From contig NC_036446.1 in NCBI RefSeq assembly GCF_002775205.1, positions 14,942,565 to 15,006,564 of the forward strand: a DNA stretch of 64,000 nucleotides. Direction: 5' to 3'. Shown here piece after piece: positions 1 through 12,288 of this stretch. This DNA is from Xiphophorus maculatus (taxonomy: Eukaryota > Chordata > Actinopteri > Cyprinodontiformes > Poeciliidae). The position numbers were made by a program, and so were the translations under genes. How positions within the stretch are numbered: the first letter of the stretch is position 1; each line of letters begins with the position of its first letter. The notes beneath the pieces are model-generated. The model was given only the letters and a program-made list of their open reading frames with translations. It had not been told where the DNA came from and did no database searches.

Positions 1-3000
1 ACTCTGGGCCTCCTTTGAAGTGTATCTAAAATCTCCAAACCTGTTTCTCACCTGGCTGAAAGGTCAGCTCCTCTGCCAAAACTCTCCAGGCCACACCACA
101 CATTCAGCTGAGATTGAGGTTTTTCGGTCAGGGAATTGATTTTCTTGACTCTCCGACATGCAAACTCATGTTTATCTTCAAAATGTCTTTTAAAAACATA
201 GTTTATATGCAGGTATCCCATGCCTCATACAAGCTATGTTTTACATGTGTTCTAAGAATTTTTGTTTTTCCGAGATTTTATTTTGATTGCAAGTTTAATT
301 TGAGTAGTCATGTTTTATTAGCTGGTGGTATTTTTTATCATATTGCTGCTTTTACTTGCTTGTCCTCTTAATTATTTTGAATCTTGTGTAGCACTTTGCG
401 ACTTCTGTTTGGAAAGGTGCAAAATGAGTACTTTATTAGTAGTAATTATAGTAGTAGTTAGTTTCAAGTAGTGTTTTTTTGTAAACTAATATTTTGAGAC
501 ATCATTTTAAGATAACCTCAAAGCGATAGATCTGGTAATCTCTTCTACACTGTATGCACCACTTTTACAATATATTTTGTAAGCCAGTTCACCTGTGTCT
601 ATTCAATAAAACATACCCTGTCCGTGGCCACACACACAGAGAAAAACTCTCTCTCTGCTGCAGCACCATTAGGGGTAAATGCTTGGTTAGAGTCTTTTAT
701 GAAAGTCCTTCAGGCAGTGGAAGTATTTTCAATCTTTGATATTTCATCTATTCACTTTGAAAAGCTCTTCAGTTGCTTTGGCAGTGGTTGCTGGCAATTT
801 GGCTGTGGGCTGCATTCCCCATTGCCATCTTAAATGCTCACCAAGGAGGTGGGGGGAGATTCTGAAACCTAATAGATACTTCCTGGTTATTATTATCACT
901 TGGTTTTGTAAGTGTAGCAATCTTTTCTGAGTTTTTTTTGTTGTTGTTGTTTTACCCTTCCTAATGTCAGGTCAGAGTCATAAGCATCCACTTATAGTCA
1001 GTTATTTCGAAAGTAAAAGAGAGAAAATAATAGACTTTCCCTTACTGACGGTGATGAAATACAAAGTCTAAAGCAGCAGAGACTAGATGATTGTTTGGGA
1101 TATACATGCTGTATCCCTGAGTTTTCACTTCCAGGAAGCTGTTGTTCATAGTTTCTGAATTGGTGCCATATTTGTTTGTTTCCAAACACCCTCAAGATGT
1201 CTCCTGGCTGCACTTGAATGTCACTTCGACAGCCCTCTTCCGTCTTTCACACAGAGCTGATCCAGCATCTGTTCGTCTTCGCTCCATGTTTGTGAGCTGG
1301 GTTTTAATTTGTCTCGCTAAAATGCCGTCATTTGTTATGGAACAGAGAAAAGCAGCTGTTTTTCTATCACTCCAGCAGGCATTACATCGATTCGGATTAA
1401 TTTCCTGTAAACTTGTGTTGTTGCTGAACATAAAGCCTCTTCTGTAACCTGAGTTGTTTTACAAACCATCATTCTACATTTATCAGACTCTCGATGTGTC
1501 AATCAAGAGGGACAAGTCTTTACAATGTCTGTAAAAAGGCTTACATCCCTGCAACATAGGGAAAATATAAGCTCAGACTAAGGTCACGATCAATTGGACA
1601 GGACAGATTATACGCTTGATGAGACATGGAGTATTAAGTTCAATTTAAGGTTGGATATTTAATATAGGTCAAGGGTGATAATCTGATTAAAACGCATTAT
1701 CAGAATGGCGATTGACTGTAGATGGTAAAGTGGGTGGGGCGGCAGTTTCTAGGGAACCAGAAACTGCCACCCCACCCAGAGCCCACTCTGGTCTTCATTG
1801 CATGAGACAAAGACCAAAACATGCAAGTTGATACCTCTATTCTCATTTTAAATCATTTCTGGTGCTTCGTTTTAGTGTTTTTGAACTGCAAATTTGAGGT
1901 ATAAAAATCAGTAGTTTTTTTTTAAACAATGTGAATATGTGTTCATGTTAAGTAGGGAGGTAGTTTGCTTAAGCTACGGTACAAAACGAATGAGTTGTGA
2001 TGTTGATATGGTAAAGTCGGCAGCTGTTAGCAGCGAGGCTGTCAAACAAATGAGATGCTGAACAACTTGGCATGTAAATATTTTACTCAGACTCCATCCT
2101 GGGAGAATATTCAGAGCGAAAAGTAAAGTCTTTTTCAGTCTGACATTTTTTTTTAAGAAAAAAATGCAAAAAAATCACTCAACTGTTCAACTGTAAATGA
2201 AAGGTATACTTGAAGATTCCAGCAGAAACTGCATTCAGATTCTAATATGCTGGCCTGAACTCTTATCACATCCCAGATCACATAAACGTCTACACAGTGT
2301 CTTACAAAATTATTCATACCCCTTGAACTTTGTCAACTTACGACCACAAACAAATACCTGTTAACACAGCACCTTTTGAAGTTTTACATTTAAAAAAATA
2401 GAGTTGTGCTTAGTCTCCACCTTTCTTTCAGTTACAGTTTTCAGCATTTTGGTTTATGTCGCTTAAGCTTTGCACATCCAGAGATATTATTTCCAGTTCC
2501 TCTTTGCAGAGTAGCTCAAACTTAGTCAGATTGGATGAAGATCATTGATACACATCAATTTTAAAGTCACTACAGATTTGCAATTGGATTTGACTAAGCC
2601 ATTCACCTAATACATCAATGTTTTATGGATTTTTATGTAAAGGTGTCAGAGTAACTGGGGCTGAAATCAAATGCACACTTTTCAGTACAAAAATTTAAAC
2701 CATGTAAACTTCCAAATGAAGTACCACATCATTTTGGTTTATCAGATTAAATGCTTATGAATTGCACTCGAGTTTGTTGTTGGGTGACATAATGGAAAAA
2801 GTTCTGTTTGTGTCAATGCTTTTGAAAGGTACTTTCAAGTTGCCCACTGATTTAAGTCAAGCAATGCATTACTTTATCTTTATGTTGCTACAGAGAGCTG
2901 ACTTGTCGTGAAGACTAAGATGAAGTAATGTAAACTGGTGAGAAATATTTTCCTACTTGCAGCAGAGCTGTGGAACATCAGCAGGTCGACTGTCGTAGCT

Positions 3001-3550
3001 TTTATTGGACCTGAGGCAAATCCTTAACTTTGGTGTCTGCTCTCTGGCTGCATGTAGATGGACCATTTCCAGGACTAGACAACTTTGTCCTGACAGGCTT
3101 TTGGGAATCCTTTGTCAAATTGTCTGTGACACAGTTTTATGTTCCAATTTAAGATTTTCTTGTCTTTCTTTTTTTCCTTTTCTTATATTTTCTAAAAGGA
3201 GCAAATCTTGTAAGATCTTCTGGCTCACATCTGATTTGTAGTTATTATTTATGACTGAGGAATAATTAATTCACTTCATGTTCACACCAAACATTTCCTG
3301 CCCTTTAAATTGAATTCTAACACATTTGTTGTCCTCATTTAAATAAGCCAAAACACGATGGGATCAGCCTGCTATCAGTTTGTGAAGTCTATTGTCTGCC
3401 GATATTGTAAACATTTCTCACTTGTCTGTTTGCTTACACCTCTACAAAAATTGCTGCCGCTTCATGTTGCTCACTTGTTGCAGGAGTATGATTTGAACAA
3501 ATCATACTCCTGCCTGACAAAATTTGACATCTTTCCATCTGTTTCTACAG
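1..3550 (+). other. Intronic or upstream sequence of the CDYL2-type gene
   Basis: AT-rich sequence without a recognisable exon. The first coding exon I can support starts at 3551 in frame 0 and continues a protein whose chromodomain and linker must be encoded further left, so this stretch is most simply an intron of that gene. I looked for the exon that should encode the residues just before Ile-Met-Lys-Glu-Val and did not find it. The stretch holds a 539-bp Tc1-like remnant (2295-2833) and two striking hairpins (1732-1777 and 3480-3513), listed separately. Confidence 0.6.
2295..2833 (-). mobile_element. Internally deleted Tc1-like DNA transposon with both ends
   Basis: The left end (CAGTGTCTTACAAAATTATT) and right end (CTTTTGAAAGGTACT) are diverged inverted copies of the CAGTGCCTTGCAAAAG-type terminus known from teleost Tc1-like elements. 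The block near 2515-2600 resembles the antisense of the 3' part of a Tc1 transposase gene, so the parent element lay on the minus strand. At 539 bp it is about one third of the usual 1.6 kb and lacks most of the transposase: a non-autonomous, MITE-like deletion derivative. Divergence is high, so it is old. Family matching was done from memory. Confidence 0.75.
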
Positions 3551-4523
3551 ATCATGAAGGAAGTCTGTCGAGCTTTGGGGAATGCTGCGGCTGATGACAG
3601 TAAGCTGTTACTCCTCAGCTCTGTGGGGACAGTTTTCTGCAGTGGCCTGGAGCCCTCCTACCTCATAGGGCGTTTGTCCACCGACCGCAGAAAAGAGAGC
3701 AGCCGAATCGCCGAAGCTGTACGGTAAGACAGAACCTCAATCTTTCATGATATGCACTAGTTGTGGGCAGAATCTACACTCATCTCTCTGATACCCCTTC
3801 AGGGACTTTGTGTTGGCGTTTATCCACTTCAAGAAGCCGATTGTTGTGGCAATAAACGGGCCCGCTTTGGGTTTGGGGGCATCCATCCTGCCTTTGTGTG
3901 ACGTAGTGTGGGCTAGTGAGAGAGCGTGGTTCCAAACACCATGTGCAGCCCTCCACCTCACCCCCTCTGGATGCTCCTCTTACACCTTTCCTCAGATTCT
4001 AGGTGTAGCTTTGGTGGGTCTTTGCTTCTGTTCGGTCTATTTTTATCTAAACAAACCACATGAATAGCTCATTTTGATAAATGTAAGGATTGCATGACGC
4101 ACTGAAAAAAACATCCTCTAACTGCAGGCCAATGAGATGCTTTTCTGTGGAAGGAAACTCACAGCACAAGAAGCATGTAGTCGAGGTCTGGTATCACAGG
4201 TTTTCTGGCCAACCACATTTAACCAAGAGGTGATGCTACGCGTTAAGGAAATGGCATCATGCAATGCTTTGGTAAGGCTATAACTAAAAAAACTTGTAAG
4301 ACTAACCTATTTGTGATACATAACCCTAATTAACATTCTATTGCTTTTCATTTTGTTCCCAAAGGTTTTAGAAGAGTCTAAATGCTTGGTGAGAAGCATC
4401 CTCATCTCAGTGCTAGAAGAAGTGAATGAGAAAGAGTGCCAGATGCTGAAGCAGCTGTGGTGTTCAACCAAAGGACTGGAGGCGCTCTTCAGCTACGTGC
4501 ACAATAAGAACAGTGAAAAGTAA
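3551..4523 (+). CDS. cdyl2: Chromodomain Y-like protein 2 (CDYL2), last four coding exons
   Basis: Four exons join in frame: 3551-3723, 3803-4013, 4128-4271 and 4365-4523 (TAA). All introns are GT-AG. They encode the crotonase-like (enoyl-CoA hydratase/isomerase fold) C-terminal domain of the CDY/CDYL family, with the segments KKPIVVAINGPALGLGASIL, ILPLCDVVWASERAWFQTP, GRKLTAQEACSRGLVSQVFW and VLEESKCLVRS. CDYL proteins pair an N-terminal chromodomain that binds methylated histone H3 lysines with this domain, which recruits corepressors; they act in the nucleus. The chromodomain exons lie outside the window to the left. CDYL2 is preferred to CDYL because of the YLIGRLSTDRRKESSRIAEA stretch and the SSYTFPQILGVAL wording as I remember them; the paralogue call is less sure than the family. 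The neighbouring genes also fit human 16q23.2, where CDYL2 lies. A poly(A) signal AATAAA is at 4689-4694. Confidence 0.88.
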
Positions 4524-7500
4524 CCATGCGGAGTCTGAAGGACGAATCCGGTTGACGTGGGTCTGAGGCTGCCTCAGCAGGGATGATCGAGAAGAGGATG
4601 CTGGGATTTTCCAACTCTGCTGAGGGTCTTTGATTCACTCCGTCAGAGAAGAGTTTATGGACTTTTGTCTACTTGTCTCTAAAAACAAAATAAATCCCAT
4701 CATCATCATCATCTTTTGTACTAGGGCTTCTTTTTGGACCCTCTGTGTAATAACGTCCACGTTCTTTATGTAGCAGTCGGGGCCCGGTGTACATCACTTA
4801 GAAGCAGAGGGACTGTCGCAGAGTAATCTCACTGCAGATGATAAATAAATCATATATGTTATTAATATATTCATATATTTATTTCAGATGTATAACTTAG
4901 CTGCTTTCTGTATTTGAGCTGCATTTTTTGGGTTTTTTTATTTTGCTCACTTATGTCTTGAGTTGAAGGGTAAACCAAAGTCTGGTTAAGCAGTCTGTTT
5001 GGTTTTTGACATGCACTTGCACATTCACTCTCATGTATGAAATCTAAAAAAAACCCTATCGCTGCTAGTAAATCAGTCCGAGGGATTGTTCAAGAGTAGA
5101 GGTCAAGAAGTACCACAATTTAATACAAATCATTAAAAGAAGACTAGATGAACTAAATGTGGATGTGTATAAGTACCAGCAAATAGACCACAATGATTGA
5201 TATCTCTCAGAAATGTCGAGTTAAAGTTATTTTCATTCAATCAGGCAAATGGAAGCATGCATTTATTTATTTTTCTAACAAAAAACGGCACAGTCCAGTT
5301 TTACTTAGACCATTTTCAAACAGCAAAATATTATTTGGTATTGCAGCAATTAAATTCTTTTTTTTTAACTGCTGACCAGCGTTTTTTTATGTTTTCACTG
5401 GTATTTTAACAAATTTTTATTGTGATGAGCTGCAAGTCTGAAGTTGGAAAGCCTCCATCCCATCTGTGCCCTTCTCCTTAGTGCCCTCCACAGACTTTCT
5501 CAAAGATTACTTCCAATCAGAAGAAACTTGGTAAAATTAAAACATTACTTGAAATTTAATTCTGCCTCAGGTATAAATGAGTTTAGTTGTGCAAAGTAAT
5601 CTTTAGTCAACATGTCTTCTTTCTTCTTTTCGGATTGTATAATCAGATTGTTTGATTTGTATATAATCAAACAATTATATACAAATTATAATTGTTTGAA
5701 ATGACATCTACCAAATTTTACCAAATTTTTGTGAATCTGAAAAAGTAACGATAAATAACACTAATTTGTCAAATTCCCTGATAGCTGCACTTACCGCATC
5801 ATACTCCAATAAATTATTTGTGGTGTTGGAATTATCAGTTAATCTAAATAGTGCGGGTTATTGGGGAGATGTGAAAGGTTTTTAATTGCTTGACACTCAA
5901 TAACTAAAGTATTTTTTTAGGATGAATAAAAATAATAATAAAATAATAATAATAATGATAATTTTTTTTTTAAAAAGCTTTGTCTTAGGATGTCAGTAAA
6001 AATGTCAAAATTCAACATTTGTCACTTGAGCCAGCCTGGTCCTGATCTGCATGTAACAATGGAGGATTTCATTGAATCTGATATTTTGCTAAATGTATTC
6101 TATTAAGGGATCTATTTTGCTTCACCAAAGTGTATATGTATGTAGGTCTGTGTAAGTCGTTTAGTAAGAGATGTCAATAATTTTACAGTGAAGAGGTATT
6201 TGCATGTAATATATTGTATTGTACGTACTTCAGGGTATGTTTTTGTAGCATTGTAATTATTTTTGTATTTATTTTAGATAATAATTAAGGTGGTGAAGTG
6301 TCATGTGGCTTCCCTTTGCTTTCAGTAGCACTGCGGCACTTTTCATCCGTCTTAGCCTAACTTATATGCCCCAGAGGTTACCCTTGGATAAATTCAGAGT
6401 AAAAACTGATTTTAAAAAGTTTTTGTGTTGATTACTTTTATTGTAATTGATCAGATGAAAGTCAATTTCTCATCTTTTGTGTTTTGCTGAGACCTATGGA
6501 TGAGAACAGCTTGAGAGAATGAGGTTTGTTGGATTTTAAACATAAAACTGTGTTATTTAATGGCATAAAACTGATTTGGTTTTTTGGTTATTCATTGAAG
6601 GGAATTATGCAAGATTTCATCAAGTTGTTTTTTTTTTTACCAAATGACAAAAGCTAAATTTAAATTTTTAATCAAAGCGAGGAACATCACAGAACAAGGA
6701 AATTTTCCCAGAATTTGTTTTAACAAGTAATTCCTGGGAGTTTGTAATCACTATGTATGCCTGTAAATATAAGATGACAGAATATGATAAGTTGATTGCT
6801 CTGAGATTAAGTAAGCAGGACCCTCATGCTGTGACTACTGTGTCAGTGAATGCAAATCACTACATTCTGGTGACTCTAAAATGAGGTTTTATCTATTTAT
6901 TTCTTTATTTATTTTGTTTTATAAATGTATCCAAACTTGTCCATTTAGACACATTTTTAACATGACTTCAGATCTAAATGTTCATGTTTAAACTGCTTGA
7001 TAATTGAAGACAATCGTTTGTTACTTTTGCCCCATTGCTGATCATAAATGGCCATATTCCCACCAAGTGTCTGAGTTGTTTTTGTTTCCTTTTTTTAATC
7101 ATGTGTGCTTGGATGTGTTTCATTCATAGTTCATTTCTTTGTCTAAAAGCACACTTTGCAGGCTATTTCATAAATGTTGGTGCTAAAATGCAGAATCAGT
7201 ATATTTACAGCTCCATGCAGCAGTTTTTGTTGAATGATGTTTTGCATTTTTATTGGTACATTACTGCCATCTTCTGCTGTGGATAGTGAGTTAAACAAAA
7301 TTCAACCCATTCTTCTTTCTATTTTTTTTTTTTGTTCACAGGTTTCTTTTAGCTTTTCTACTATTTATTGTAGTTTGTTGGAATGCTTCACATGAACCTG
7401 TGTGTCATTTTGTGACAGCTTTTAGTATTTTCGTTCCACGGGTCAACCTGGAGGTACAATCTTTCCAGGAGAGCAGTGCCAGCCCCGAGGCCTTTTCTCC

Positions 7501-9240
7501 CTGAGGGACCAGTCAGAAGCACCACTTTGGCTGACGTCGTGAAGGTTTCCAAACCAGATGCCTAAAATACCTACCCCGCCTTTTATGAAGTCTTGTCCTT
7601 GCAGTCAATCTCCATATTTCACGAGTAGATGAAATATGGAGATATGATTGTTTTTGGCCATATCTCTCTTGTACCTGTACAAGCCTGTACAGCACGGTGT
7701 CCAAAATGTGGTCTGTGGGTCATTTAGTGAAACAAATGCATCCCTTGCAGCACAATTTGTTCATGTACGTTTAAAACAAAAATCTTTAATGCTTAGATTT
7801 TCACTAATAAAATCTCAAAATTGGAAGTTTTGGGTAATTTACAAAATGTTTCTCTCTTATTGACAGGGTCATTTTTAATCTTTTAACAAATATGACCACA
7901 AATGTATTTTTGCTCAAAAAGCAGATTTGGATCAATAATGAAACTTGGCTAAGTACTTTAAGCATTTTCAAATAAATGTTTAGTTGTTTCTTTTTTCAAA
8001 TAAATCTGACACATGCTTTAGATGGAAAAGTCAAGAGAAAAAAAGAATGGACACAACATATCTATTGCACATGTTCCTCCAATGTGTCATTCTCTCTATT
8101 TTACAATCATTTATTCACAAAACTGCAAAACATTTTAACTCCCCTCCGTAAGCCAACCTGCTCTTTACTCACTGCAGACCCGACTTGAATAATCCAGAGA
8201 TCTGAAGCTATGAGCTCAAAGGCTTTTCCAAGAGGCTTTGTTCAAGGTAAGAGGACCGAACAAGGATAATTGGACTATACTTATGATGGATCCTATAAAG
8301 GGAACCAGTTACTTAACCTTGCAGGTAGGTCTTGAGTAAAATCCTGTAGGTTCTTCCTAGGCATAGTCCAAGCAAGCCGTGTGGGAATCCCTTCCTTAGT
8401 GGGGAGTGGATGTTTTTAGCTTGATGTCATTTGGTCTTTTGACTCATCCCTAACTGCCAAATTGAAAGTGGTGTAACCTTTAATCTGTTTGGATTTAGAA
8501 AATTCTATTGTTCTCATCTCAGTCACACATTTTTAACATAATATGGGGTTTGATTTTCTGTGAAATGACAAATAAATACACTACATAACAAGGGCGTAGG
8601 TTTGGTCTAAGTTTTGGTGGGACCTTACAACTTAGTGACGCCCCCCCCCCCCCCCCCCCCCCCCCGGACAGACAATTTTTGACCAGTGGGGAGGGGGGGC
8701 AACCACATTGGTTTAATAACCCCGTCCCCCCAACCATAACCATAACTTCATCATACAATCTTGTGTATACAACCAGATACAGTCATACTCAGCAGATCAC
8801 TTCAAAAACACTTTTTTATACCAGGCTGTAAAGGGTTAATCTTACTGGTATGGGAGAACACAGCACAACACTGTTTCTCCACTAAAATATATTACACAGC
8901 TGGAACCATGTGATATAAATATATATATATATCAATGGCTGGGACAAATGTGGTATTTACTGAATTATTTAATGCAAATTTGAGTTTTGAGATGGAGAAT
9001 TTGACTTTTTATTTAAAACCAAAAAATCTGGAAACAATATAAATTCCCATTCAACAAACTTTCACAACAATAAACATCTTTGTCAGCGGGTGCAGAGAGA
9101 TTCCTGAGCGGTGTAGTCAACAAGTACAACGACTGAAACCATCACGTTAAAATAAAGTAAAAAGAAAAAATAGAAATTCTAAGATCAATTAAACATTAAA
9201 GAAGAGAAAGAAAGACAGTGTTTATCTGAAATGCTAGACT
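4524..9240 (+). other. CDYL2 3'UTR and CDYL2-CMC2 convergent intergenic region
   Basis: The likely short 3'UTR ends soon after AATAAA at 4689-4694; another AATAAA-rich stretch near 4840-4850 could end a longer form. The rest is AT-rich with short open frames that look random. It contains two perfect hairpins (5656-5685 and 7608-7643), an A/T triplet run near 5930-5960, and a probable interspersed repeat with a pure C25 run (8590-8900). CMC2 is read toward this region; a minus-strand AATAAA at about 9239-9245 would give it a 3'UTR of about 290 bases. Confidence 0.6.
8590..8900. repeat. Probable interspersed repeat containing a C25 homopolymer
   Basis: The block starting ACAAGGGCGTAGGTTTGGTC resembles a dispersed repeat I have seen in fish genomes, but I cannot assign a class. 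Inside it is an uninterrupted run of 25 C at 8641-8665, followed by G-rich and C-rich patches (8683-8735). Its true ends are not visible. The homopolymer is prone to length error in assembly. Confidence 0.4.
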
Positions 9241-9529
9241 TTTATTCTCCAACTGACCTGCATGTTTTAGCATCTGCTCTTAGAGCAGATTCCAATATTT
9301 ACTCTGTAATTACAGAGGTAGAAGCTTTGCACCAACCAAACCAATGGCATAATGACATTGTTTTGCAGCAGATGATGATGCGATCAGCTGTAAATGATAT
9401 TATAAATCACACTTCAAATTTAGAAAGAAACATAACCATCAGTGTTCCTCTGCGTTGACAGAAAACCAGTCATGGGAGCCTTGCATACCGTCTCCTGTTC
9501 ACTTTTATGTCCCAATATTTGTGGATGTA

Positions 9530-9933
9530 TTAAAACTGCTTGGGTCCTTCCTTTATCCTCTTCCTCATTTCTTCTGCGTGCTTCTTGCTGCGCTCTCGTT
9601 TTTCCAATCGCTATGAGATGAAAGGAAACATAGACACATGAGAAAATTATTAGCAAAATAAATTATATACTGATTCATAATTAACTAAAAACAAACTGAC
9701 ACACCTCTTTCTTCAGACAGTGACGCATGGCACGGTCCATGTCATTACATGTGCCAAAGAACTTCATGACATTGTGCTGACGGAGACATGAAGAGATTAC
9801 ATGGTTTAGTTCAGAAACGGGTGGTGAGAAAACAAGGCGGAGAGCGGCTTACCTCTTTGTGGCACTGTCTCAGGAGGTTTATGAGTTCATTGCACTCGTC
9901 TGTGTGCAGGTGAGGTGAAAGGTCAGGGTGCAT
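9530..9933 (-). CDS. cmc2: COX assembly mitochondrial protein 2 homolog (CMC2)
   Basis: Three coding exons on the minus strand: 9933-9853 (ATG at 9933), 9776-9705 and 9610-9530 (TAA). They give a 77-aa protein beginning [20 protein letters not shown], very close to human CMC2 (79 aa). It has the twin CX9C signature of the CHCH fold, with cysteines at residues 14/24 and 37/47. Such proteins are imported into the mitochondrial intermembrane space, oxidised by the Mia40 relay, and help assemble or maintain cytochrome c oxidase. The tail is basic ([20 protein letters not shown]). All donors and acceptors are GT-AG. The coding exon extends upstream to a splice acceptor at 9961/9962, so there is at least one non-coding 5' exon; a donor-like site lies at 10191-10201 on this strand. 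It runs head-to-head with CENPN. Confidence 0.95.
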
Positions 9934-9961
9934 TCTGAGTTAAGGAACCACTGCAGCAACG

Positions 9962-12288
9962 CTGAAAACAACAAACGAAGGTGGCGCTAAGAATAAGACC
10001 ACACATCTGAAAAGCACCACAAAACCTTCCTAGTTAATACTCTGGAGAAGCATGGATGGTTCTCCTCACTGTTTCCAGAATTACATTAACCACAGTACTG
10101 CTAGATGTCCTCTAAAAGGATACTAATGCCTCCCCATCCCTCTCCTTCTTGATTTGTCATTGTGACGACCGACTTCCCTGTGGACACTTACCTGAAGAAA
10201 CATAAGACATGAGCATACAACACTGCATACAGCAAGTCATCAAACAAAAGTGAAATGGGAGACATCACCTCATCCTAGTCAAAATAAACACACACATTAA
10301 GCGCGGCTTTCCTCCGTTTCACATTTAGCATGCTCGGATGTGACCCTGCTGATAGCCAGACCTTCTAGTAACCCTTAACGTTATTTATTGCAACTCTCTT
10401 GTCAGTTCAGCTGCTATCCACATCATATTCCATCACCAACAAGTAACAGTGCCGTGATCAGGCAACTCGTACAAAGAAATCAGTATTTGCTGAGCTCCCA
10501 GTGAAATAAGGCTCAGCAGCGAAGTGCACCCACACCTCCAAATTGAGCATGGTTGCTGCAAAAATGAATAAAGTTGAAGAGAGGGCAGGGGGGGACTTTG
10601 TAATGAGTAATAAGAAGGCAGCAGCAAATTTCTTATCATCATATTAAAATTACTTTTTTTCTAAAATTGCAATTAGCCAGACAGAATAAGATGATCATGG
10701 AAGTGCTGAGTGGGTTTATTTTGGTGTGAAAGAGGACTGAATATCACATGCAAGAGAAAAATGACAGTCACTATGAAGAGGCAGTTTAGGTGTGTTGATG
10801 GATGTCAAGATTAATCAAAATAGAAATATCTGACAAACATATTTTACAATAAAGTGACATTAAATGGTGGATATCGTAGATCTAATTACAAATATTACTA
10901 AAAATGTTTGACTTTAATTGTTGCTTGTACAAAATACATTATTAGTAGTATATTTGTCCAGAAGAATAGATGGTTTTGATCTTTTAACTTCTATTCTAAC
11001 TAGCAACGCAGTTATTAGGCCATTTGAGATTATAATATATCCTAGAACATACCGATGAAACATTTTGTCCCTCTACATTCATCGTAGAGATTTATAGTAT
11101 TAAGGAACCGGAAGAAAAGCCAAGGGTCTCTAGAATGCTGTAAATCTTCTAAGCTATTTGAAGACACTGAGCCCTGTCGGCTGAATAAAACTTACCAGAC
11201 GTAAAGCTGTATCATCTGAGAACTTTCCCAGCCCACCTCGATCTATTGTCAGGTTAACTAACAGGCCTTAGCTAAAGCAACACACATATTTACATTCACT
11301 AAACAACAGATTAACACTCCAAAAACAACAAATCTGTAACTAGATGCAATACCTGGTCACGTTTAAGTGTCTATTCTCAACGTTAGAGCAAAAACAAATA
11401 CAATCTCCTTGAAAAACGTGGAGCTGTAGGACATTGGAGATTCTCACAACGACTTCATAACGTATGGCACAAACACTGTGGGACAGAGCGAACAACGAAT
11501 CATCGTCCGAGTTTATTTAATTTTGACCAATCGTGTGCGTTTGATGAAGAAAAGGCGGGACTTGTTGTTTCAAAGGGTTGGAGGAAATGCAAGAGAACTA
11601 TCTACTACCTGTATCCGAGTTTGCATTTCTTACGTTACATGTTTAGATAAAAAGCAATATTTAATTTTGCTGTGGCATTTGAGATTGTTTATTTTTATTT
11701 TTCAAACTTTATTAGAAACGTTACAAAATGAAGTAAACAAAGGAGAAATGAACGTAGTCAACAATGAACACTAGGCAAAGGCCAAGCCTTTTAATTATAT
11801 CATATTAAACAAGAAACGTAAATTTATTGTTTATAGACGTTTTTACATTATGGAAATGTTGAGTGGTCTCATTTCATTCATAAATCAACAAAAAATATTT
11901 GTATTGAATTACAAAATATTAATTTATCAATATGATTTTAGACAATTAAATATGTAAATTAATCAAAATAGGTCTGCCTATTTGCAATAAAAAAAATATA
12001 TTGTTTTTTGGGTTGTTTTTTTTCAAAAACAAACTTTTCATTCATACTGACTTTAGTATCATCGGAAACGGGTCTGTTAAAAGCAATACTTCTCCAACTC
12101 ACCAGAGGGCGCTAAAGCACACATAGAACGCGTGTTGTTAGCTTCTGATTGGTTGATTCATCCTGCCTGTGGCAGAGGCGGTTTGTTCGGAATGTCTCAG
12201 TAGCTCACAGTTGCTAACACGTCTGTTAAACAGTACAAATACAGTTTTATAGTACGCAGATTGGGTTTTATTTGTTGCCTAAGGAAAT
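9962..12288. promoter_or_regulatory. CMC2-CENPN head-to-head region: CMC2 5' part and shared promoter area
   Basis: This holds the 5' non-coding part of CMC2 (minus) and the promoter of CENPN (plus). Visible elements are a CCAAT at 11527-11531 with an E2F-like GGCGGGA at 11553-11559, which may mark a CMC2 core promoter, and an inverted CCAAT (ATTGG) at 12148-12152 about 140 bases before the CENPN ATG. A CTCF-like motif CACCAGAGGGCGCTA lies at 12100-12114. Transcription start sites cannot be read from sequence alone. Between 10.2 and 11.4 kb I see nothing else recognisable. Confidence 0.5.

Noticed and set aside
3005-3594. Short frames upstream of the first CDYL2 exon as additional exons
   Set aside because: None encodes the residues expected before the crotonase-like domain, and none joins in phase to the exon at 3551.
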